Assembly (NCBI GenBank): GCA_041580155.1
Contig: JBFGEI010000029.1
Coordinates: 1 to 18,188, forward strand
From: Limimaricola sp041580155
Lineage (GTDB): Bacteria; Pseudomonadota; Alphaproteobacteria; Rhodobacterales; Rhodobacteraceae
DNA length: 18,188 nt
Reading direction: 5' to 3'
Both the position numbers and the translations under genes were made by a program. The notes under the pieces were generated by a model. It was not told the DNA's origin, did not search any database, and saw only the letters and a list, made by a program, of their open reading frames with translations. Of the stretch, positions 14,346 to 18,188 are shown piece after piece. How positions within the stretch are numbered: the stretch's first letter is position 1; every line of letters begins with the position of its first letter.

Positions 14346-15770
14346 TCAGTCCAGCACGTAGCCGTAGGAGCCGCTGAAATCCTGCCGCGCGATCTCTCCC
14401 GCGCCGCCGGACTTGGGGGCCTGCGAGGCCGCGACCCGGCCGAACAGGAACAGCTCGCCCTCGGTCGGCGGCCGGACGCGGTCGGTCGGCAGCGCCAGGG
14501 TCTCGCCGCGGGTCGGGGTGACCAGATGCGGCGTGATGATGATCACCAGCTCGGTCTGCTGGCGCGCGTAATCGGCCGAGCGGAACAGCGCGCCCAGCAC
14601 CGGGATGTCGCCCAGCCACGGCACCTGGCCGCTGAGATCGCGGAAGTCGTCCGACAGCAGCCCGGCGATGGCAAAGCTTTCGCCGTCGCGCATCTCGACC
14701 GTGGTCGAGGTCTCGCGGCGCCGGAACGCATCGACCGAGAAGCCGTTGGCGGTGAAGCCGTTGGTCGGGTCGATCGAGCTGACCGCGGCGTTGAGTTCGA
14801 GGTTGATCAGGTCGCCCTCGACCACCCGCGGCGTGAAGTCGAGTTGCACGCCGAAGGGCTTGTATTCGATGGTGATCGCGCCGTTTTCCTGGCTCACCGG
14901 AATCGGGTATTCGCCGCCCGCCAGGAAGCTGGCCTCCTGGCCCGACAGCGCGGTCAGGTTGGGTTCGGCCAGGGTCCGGACCACGCCGCGGCTTTCCAGC
15001 GCCTCGAGCAGCAGCCCGACCTCGACGCCGCCTGCGTTGAAGCCGAACAGGGTCGAGGCGTTGTTGCTGCTGGTCGCCGGGATCCGGCCGCCGAGCCCGT
15101 TGGCCAGCGCGCCCGAGTTGTTCAGCGAGTTGGTGCCGATCGCCAGGCCCAGGTCGTTGCCGAGCGCGGTGCCCTGCACCCCGAGCGAGGCCGAGAGCGA
15201 CTGGCTGACCGAGCGCTGCATTTCGGCGAAGCGGACCTTCAGCATCACCTGCTGGGTACCGCCGACGCTCATCAGGTTGGACACCCGTTCCGGGGCGTAG
15301 CGCTGCGCCAGTTCGAGCGCCCGGTCGAGCTTGGCGATCGAGGTCACGGTACCCGACAGCACGATGCCATCGTTGGCGGTGCGGACCTCGATCGGTTCGC
15401 CGGGCAGGATCTGCTCCAGCCGTTCCTTGAATTCCGCGATGTCGGGGGTGACGTGCACGTCGACGTTGGTGATCAGCCGGCCATCGGCGCCGAGAATCGT
15501 CAGCGTGGTGCGCCCCGGCTCCTTGCCGAGCACGTAGATCGTGCGGTCCGACAGCGACGAGATGTCGGCGATGCCCGGGTTGGCGATCGACAGCTCGGCG
15601 AAGGGCACGTCGCTTTCGACCACCACGGCGCGGTTCATCGGCACGTCCAGCGCCCGCGACGGTGAGCCGCGCATCACTTTCAGGGTTTCGGCCGACGCGC
15701 CGCCGGGTGCAAAGGCCAAGGCCAGAGCGAGGCCGGTCAAACCGGCCCGGAATGTGTCATGAATGCTCAT
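14346..15770 (-). CDS. cpaC: Tad pilus outer-membrane secretin CpaC (RcpA)
   Basis: A 474-residue secretin. A Sec signal peptide covers residues 1-27 (cleavage after ASA, before ETLK). The pilus-assembly N-terminal domain runs about 28-108 (LDVPMNRAVVVESDVPFAEL; RTIYVLGKEPGRTTLTILG). A BON-like segment with GIVLSGTVTSIAKLDRALEL follows, then the secretin domain with VEVGLLLEALESRGVVRTLA, SGQEASFLAGGEYPIPV and the signature VPWLGDIPVLGALFRS near the C-terminus. It forms the multimeric channel through which the Flp pilus crosses the outer membrane. The GAGG eight bases before ATG 15770 supports the start. It is preceded by a 196-bp gap after cpaB and followed by the OmpA-like gene 14 bp away. 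Confidence 0.95.
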   Translation of the reverse strand: MSIHDTFRAGLTGLALALAFAPGGASAETLKVMRGSPSRALDVPMNRAVVVESDVPFAELSIANPGIADISSLSDRTIYVLGKEPGRTTLTILGADGRLITNVDVHVTPDIAEFKERLEQILPGEPIEVRTANDGIVLSGTVTSIAKLDRALELAQRYAPERVSNLMSVGGTQQVMLKVRFAEMQRSVSQSLSASLGVQGTALGNDLGLAIGTNSLNNSGALANGLGGRIPATSSNNASTLFGFNAGGVEVGLLLEALESRGVVRTLAEPNLTALSGQEASFLAGGEYPIPVSQENGAITIEYKPFGVQLDFTPRVVEGDLINLELNAAVSSIDPTNGFTANGFSVDAFRRRETSTTVEMRDGESFAIAGLLSDDFRDLSGQVPWLGDIPVLGALFRSADYARQQTELVIIITPHLVTPTRGETLALPTDRVRPPTEGELFLFGRVAASQAPKSGGAGEIARQDFSGSYGYVLD

Positions 15771-15966
15771 GTGACCCGCCTCTTTGTCACGCCCTGGTGC
15801 GGGAGTTCAGGTCCCGTCGTGCGGCTGAGCCTGCCCGACAGTTGTATTTTTTGCAACGCGCAAAGCTGGCTAGCCGGGGGCTGTGGGACTGCGGCAACAG
15901 CAAGACGCCGCGCCCTTCGGGGGCACGGCGTCCGGCAAGACGGCAGGGCGGGGGCGCGGCGGCGCC
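15771..15966 (-). other. Intercistronic region cpaB-cpaC with hairpin
   Basis: A 196-bp gap within the operon with no gene. A hairpin at 15904-15932 has outer stem GACGCC/GGCGTC and inner stem GC-CCC/GGG-GC around a 4-base loop, with small bulges; it lies 34 bp after the cpaB stop. The minus-strand sequence after it (TTGCTGTT) has no real T-run. A T-rich stretch TTTTTT at 15846-15852 on the plus strand is an A-run in the cpaB-cpaC transcript. It may be an mRNA processing or partial termination site. Confidence 0.45.
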
Positions 15967-16821
15967 CTAGTTGGTGCAGGGGATCGGGATCTCGACCACC
16001 TCGGCGCCGCGCCGGGTGCGGATCGTGCAGACCTGCGGCGCGACCGGCGCCGCCTCGACGACCTGCTCCTGCTCGACGATGCCCAGAAGGCTGCGCTGGT
16101 CGACCTCGACGGCGCTGGCGACGATTTCATCGCGCAGCCCGACCAGCGACAGCGCCAGAGTGCCCGAAGTCTGCGCCTGGGCCAGCTTGGCGACCTGCTG
16201 CGGCGTCGCCTCGACGGTGACGGTGCGGGCGACGATCGCCTCGGACAGGGTCTGGTCCGAGGTCTGGTCGACCGCGACCAGCCGCAGCCCGGTCTCGATC
16301 AGCTTGGTGACCTCGTTGCCGGCGCCGTTGCCGAAATCGCTGACCCCGGTCCAGTAGACGTCGACCCGGTCACCCGGCCGCAGGAAGCCCGAGACGCCGC
16401 TGGTCGCGTTGACGCTGATCGCAAAGGCGCGCATGCCGGATTTCAGTCGCGTGGTGATGCCGGCGTCCTCGCCGGGGGCGGTCACCTTGACGGCGAGCAC
16501 CGGCTCGTTGGCCTCCATCTGCCGCAGCACGGTGCGCGGCAGCTCTGTGCCTTCGGGGAACAGCTCCTCGTTGGTGCGGAACACGCCCTCGGGCAGGAAC
16601 TGCTCGGCGTAGCGCACCACGACGATGTCTTCGGCGGTCAGCGCCTCGCCGAAGCCGATCATCCGGTTGACCGCGAGCACCTCGACCGTCGGCACTTGCG
16701 GCCGCGCCCGCTCGCGCTCCAGGGCGACCTGCTGCTGTTCGAAATAGCCTTGGACCATGTAGACGGCGAAGCCGGCCAGCCCGACGCCGATCAGCAGAAC
16801 CAATCCGAATACGGCTCTCAT
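15967..16821 (-). CDS. cpaB: Flp pilus assembly protein CpaB (RcpC)
   Basis: A 284-residue protein with an N-terminal membrane anchor or signal (residues 3-24, AVFGLVLLIGVGLAGFAVYM), then a periplasmic part. Residues about 44-115 are a SAF-type domain (VEVLAVNRMIGFGEALTAED; LRQMEANEPVLAVKVT) and 125-240 the RcpC/CpaB domain (LKSGMRAFAISVNATSGVSGFLRPGDRVDVYW, then ATPQQVAKLAQAQTSGTLAL). In tad systems CpaB is associated with the secretin and probably peptidoglycan. The C-terminus has two cysteines (CTIRTRR and PIPCTN) that could form a disulfide. AGGAGG eight bases before ATG 16821 is a strong ribosome binding site. It follows flp1 with a 76-bp gap. Confidence 0.93.
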   Translation of the reverse strand: MRAVFGLVLLIGVGLAGFAVYMVQGYFEQQQVALERERARPQVPTVEVLAVNRMIGFGEALTAEDIVVVRYAEQFLPEGVFRTNEELFPEGTELPRTVLRQMEANEPVLAVKVTAPGEDAGITTRLKSGMRAFAISVNATSGVSGFLRPGDRVDVYWTGVSDFGNGAGNEVTKLIETGLRLVAVDQTSDQTLSEAIVARTVTVEATPQQVAKLAQAQTSGTLALSLVGLRDEIVASAVEVDQRSLLGIVEQEQVVEAAPVAPQVCTIRTRRGAEVVEIPIPCTN

Positions 16822-16872
16822 GGGATGTGCCTCCTGTGGACGGCGGTGCGCCTTGGCACCGCGGACGCCGTC

Positions 16873-16890
16873 CGGACCGTCGCTGGTCCG
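16873..16890 (-). other. Stem-loop between flp1 and cpaB
   Basis: CGGACC (16873-16878) and GGTCCG (16885-16890) form a perfect 6-bp stem with a 6-base loop, 7 bp after the flp1 stop. No T-run follows on the minus strand. Further short inverted repeats lie between it and cpaB. Such a stem after a pilin gene often stabilises the upstream message and limits read-through, which would let the pilin be made in excess of CpaB. Confidence 0.5.
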
Positions 16891-16897
16891 TTCGGGG

Positions 16898-17077
16898 TCA
16901 GTTGTTGGCGATTGTCGTCAGCTGGGCGCCGATGCTGTCGGCGGGGTCGGTCGCGGCATTGCTGATGATCGTGGCAACGCCGACGCCGAAGACCGTCATC
17001 GCGGCGGTCAGCACCACCCAATCGACGGTGACGGCGCCGTCCTCGGCTTTCCTGAATCGGCGGATGAAACGCAACAT
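16898..17077 (-). CDS. flp: Flp/Fap-type pilin 1
   Basis: A 59-residue pilin precursor. A basic leader MLRFIRRFRKAEDG ends in the Gly expected before prepilin peptidase cleavage; the mature protein would start AVTVDWVVLTAAMTVFGVGV, a long hydrophobic helix that packs in the pilus core, followed by a short polar tail. Mature positions 5 and 6 are Asp-Trp where the classic Flp motif has Glu-Tyr. AGGAGG five bases before ATG 17077 is a very strong ribosome binding site. It lies between flp2 and cpaB. It differs from the second pilin mainly after residue 26, so the two may be major and minor subunits. Confidence 0.9.
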   Translation of the reverse strand: MLRFIRRFRKAEDGAVTVDWVVLTAAMTVFGVGVATIISNAATDPADSIGAQLTTIANN

Positions 17078-17214
17078 CGGACCCTCCTGCTTCGCGCATA
17101 GTCTTCGGCAACCAGACTGGCCCGGGATTATGGTGATTCTAGGGTCGGGCCGTGCCAAGTATCTGGCGGATCGGCACGAACTGCCGGGCCTGGCGGTGGC
17201 CCTTGTCACGGACG

Positions 17215-17245
17215 AAAAGGGACCGCACCTTGGTGCGGCCCCCTT
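17215..17245 (-). terminator. Terminator after flp pilin 2
   Basis: On the minus strand, AAGGGGGCCGCACC (ending at 17232) pairs with GGTGCGGTCCCTT (from 17229) through a CAAG-type loop with two internal mismatches, and is followed by TTTTC (17218-17214). It lies about 25 bp after the flp2 stop codon. It would separate abundant flp2 transcript from the flp1-cpaB part, at least partly. Confidence 0.65.
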
Positions 17246-17270
17246 GAATCTGCGTCGGACGACGAAGGGA

Positions 17271-17447
17271 TCAGTTGGTCATCGTGGTCAGATCGGCGCC
17301 GATGTCGGTGGCCAGCGCGGTGGCGCCGCCGCTGACGCTGGCGAGAACGGCAATACCGAGGCCGACGATGGCGGCGGTCAGCACGACCCAGTCGACGGTG
17401 ACCGCACCATCTTCGTCAGCGCGGAAATTTTTGATGAGGTTCAGCAT
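17271..17447 (-). CDS. flp: Flp/Fap-type pilin 2
   Basis: A 58-residue pilin precursor. The leader MLNLIKNFRADEDG ends in the cleavage Gly; the mature protein starts AVTVDWVVLTAAIVGLGIAV and continues with a Ser/Gly/Ala-rich stretch and a short polar end, ADLTTMTN. The Asp-Trp at mature positions 5-6 is shared with pilin 1, and the two are identical over the twelve residues from the cleavage Gly to LTAA. AGGAGG eight bases before ATG 17447 is a strong ribosome binding site. It is the first gene of the locus, with its own terminator and a long upstream AT-rich promoter region, so it is the best candidate for the major, highly expressed pilin. Confidence 0.92.
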   Translation of the reverse strand: MLNLIKNFRADEDGAVTVDWVVLTAAIVGLGIAVLASVSGGATALATDIGADLTTMTN

Positions 17448-17821
17448 ATCAGGTCCCTCCTGGGGGGCTTGTGGACAAGGTTTCGCTACCGAGGCGGTTC
17501 GTGTCGTTCCGCCCTGTTATGGGCACGATCCCCGCTTTGGATGACCTCATATAGCCGGTGGATTGGGGCGGGAATTTGACGAGTTTCGTGTATTATTGCA
17601 GCTATCCGCTTTGTTAAGCTTTACGCCATCTCCCTGATTTCCCAAGATTAACCAAGGCCGGCCGCGCCGGTCTGCGGCGGTTTCGCGACGCCGGGGCGTG
17701 GCGGTTTCGCCCCAGTCGCGGATTCGCGTGGCGCCGGGCGTCGCGCGGCGGCCGTCGATCTGCAATACTCAAGGCCACAAGCAGGTCCCGAACGGACCGA
17801 TGACGGGCAGGGAGCAGCCCC
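17448..17821. promoter_or_regulatory. Divergent intergenic region between flp2 and the transglycosylase gene
   Basis: This 374-bp region has no convincing gene. An AT-rich island at about 17570-17655 contrasts with the GC-rich surroundings. On the minus strand it holds TTAACA (17617-17612) and AATAAT (17597-17592) preceded by TG, an extended -10-like element 14 bp away, or TAATAC (17595-17590) at 16 bp; either could drive flp2 with a leader of about 140 nt. Two single TTAA half-sites (17614 and 17648) are not in the paired TTAA-N7-TTAA form of CtrA sites. The part next to the transglycosylase gene is GC-rich, with two copies of GGCGGTTTCGC near 17677 and 17700; no clear plus-strand promoter was found. 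Confidence 0.5.
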
Positions 17822-18188
17822 ATGGCCAGTATCACACCGCGAGCCCGGGCCTCGGCCCTCGGCGCCCTGCGGCTTGCCCGCAAGGGCTGCGCCGGGCTGT
17901 CGCTGGCGCTGGGCCTGGCGGTGGTCGCTGCCGCGCCGGTCGCGGCCGAGCGGCTGCAGTCGGATTTCACCTTCCGCCGGGTTTCGGTGCCGAAGGCCGG
18001 GACCGCGAAACGGATCACCGTGCAGATCGCGCCGCGGCCGCCGCGCGCCCCGGCGGCGCCGGCCGCCGCCGGCAGCGCCGCCACCACCGGGTCGGGCGCG
18101 GCAGCCCGCAGCGCCGGCACCGAGTGGTTCTGGGCCGCGGTGTCGCCGCGGCTGGCCGACACCGGTCCGGGGCGGCTCGACATGGCGA
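17822..18188 (+). CDS. Probable periplasmic lytic transglycosylase, N-terminal part (cut by window end)
   Basis: An open frame of 122 codons from ATG 17822 to the window end, with AGGGAG (17809-17814) seven bases upstream. It starts with an Arg-rich n-region, a hydrophobic stretch (LSLALGLAVVAAAPVA), and a likely signal peptidase site after VAA (residue 42). The mature start, SDFTFRRVSVPKAGTAKRIT followed by VQI, then an Ala/Pro-rich linker and a TEWFWAAVSPRLADTGPGRL segment, resembles Rhodobacterales SLT-type lytic transglycosylases as I remember them. The catalytic domain would lie beyond the window, so the reaction (cleavage of peptidoglycan glycan strands) is inferred. It is divergent from flp2 and might open the cell wall for the pilus machine, or simply be a neighbour. 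Confidence 0.6.
   Translation, partial: MASITPRARASALGALRLARKGCAGLSLALGLAVVAAAPVAAERLQSDFTFRRVSVPKAGTAKRITVQIAPRPPRAPAAPAAAGSAATTGSGAAARSAGTEWFWAAVSPRLADTGPGRLDMA

Noticed and set aside
17614..17651. TTAA elements as a possible CtrA site upstream of flp2
   Set aside because: The two TTAA half-sites are 34 bp apart rather than in the TTAA-N7-TTAA arrangement, so CtrA control is not supported by the sequence.

Overview
The window looks like chromosomal DNA of a GC-rich alphaproteobacterium, most likely of the order Rhodobacterales. The reasons are the strong GC bias, the tad/cpa pilus genes arranged in the order usual for that group (an OmpA-family protein where Caulobacter has CpaD, an extra AAA+ ATPase at the end of the cluster), and a ligase-associated DEXH helicase next to PdeM. 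The taxonomic call is inference from gene content. No tRNA, rRNA, insertion sequence, integrase or CRISPR array was seen.

Left part (1-4055, all on the minus strand; transcription runs from high to low coordinates): a MarR-family regulator, a ligase-associated DNA-repair helicase, the PdeM metallophosphoesterase, a short block of three 25-bp tandem repeats, and the first 42 codons of a PaaI-like thioesterase cut by the window edge. The two other usual members of the repair set (ATP-dependent ligase and MBL-fold exonuclease) are not in the window. Divergent from the MarR gene (4230-5753, plus strand) is a 14-TM DHA2/EmrB-type MFS exporter. Between them is a 7-7-7 inverted repeat that overlaps a consensus -35 box facing the exporter, a classic repressor/efflux-pump arrangement.

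Right part (5760-17447, minus strand): one nearly continuous tad/Flp pilus locus. In order of transcription: flp pilin 2 (17447), flp pilin 1 (17077), cpaB, cpaC secretin, OmpA-like lipoprotein, then a strong terminator-like hairpin and structured leader, then cpaE, cpaF (TadA ATPase), tadB, tadC, two TPR lipoproteins (the first TadD-like), and an AAA+ ATPase with an N-terminal helical/winged-helix-like region. Pilin subunits would be processed by a prepilin peptidase not encoded here, polymerised by CpaF with the TadB/TadC platform, placed by CpaE, and exported through the CpaC secretin with CpaB, OmpA and TadD as accessory parts. Stem-loops after flp2, flp1, cpaB and ompA suggest that subunit levels are graded by termination or mRNA processing. 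The AAA+ ATPase is the least understood member and converges tail-to-tail with the MFS gene with a 6-bp gap.

Far right: a 374-bp divergent intergenic region (17448-17821) with an AT-rich island that probably carries the flp2 promoter, and then, on the plus strand, the signal peptide and first part of a probable periplasmic lytic transglycosylase cut by the window end. Nearly all long ORFs opposite these genes are GC-driven antisense shadows.
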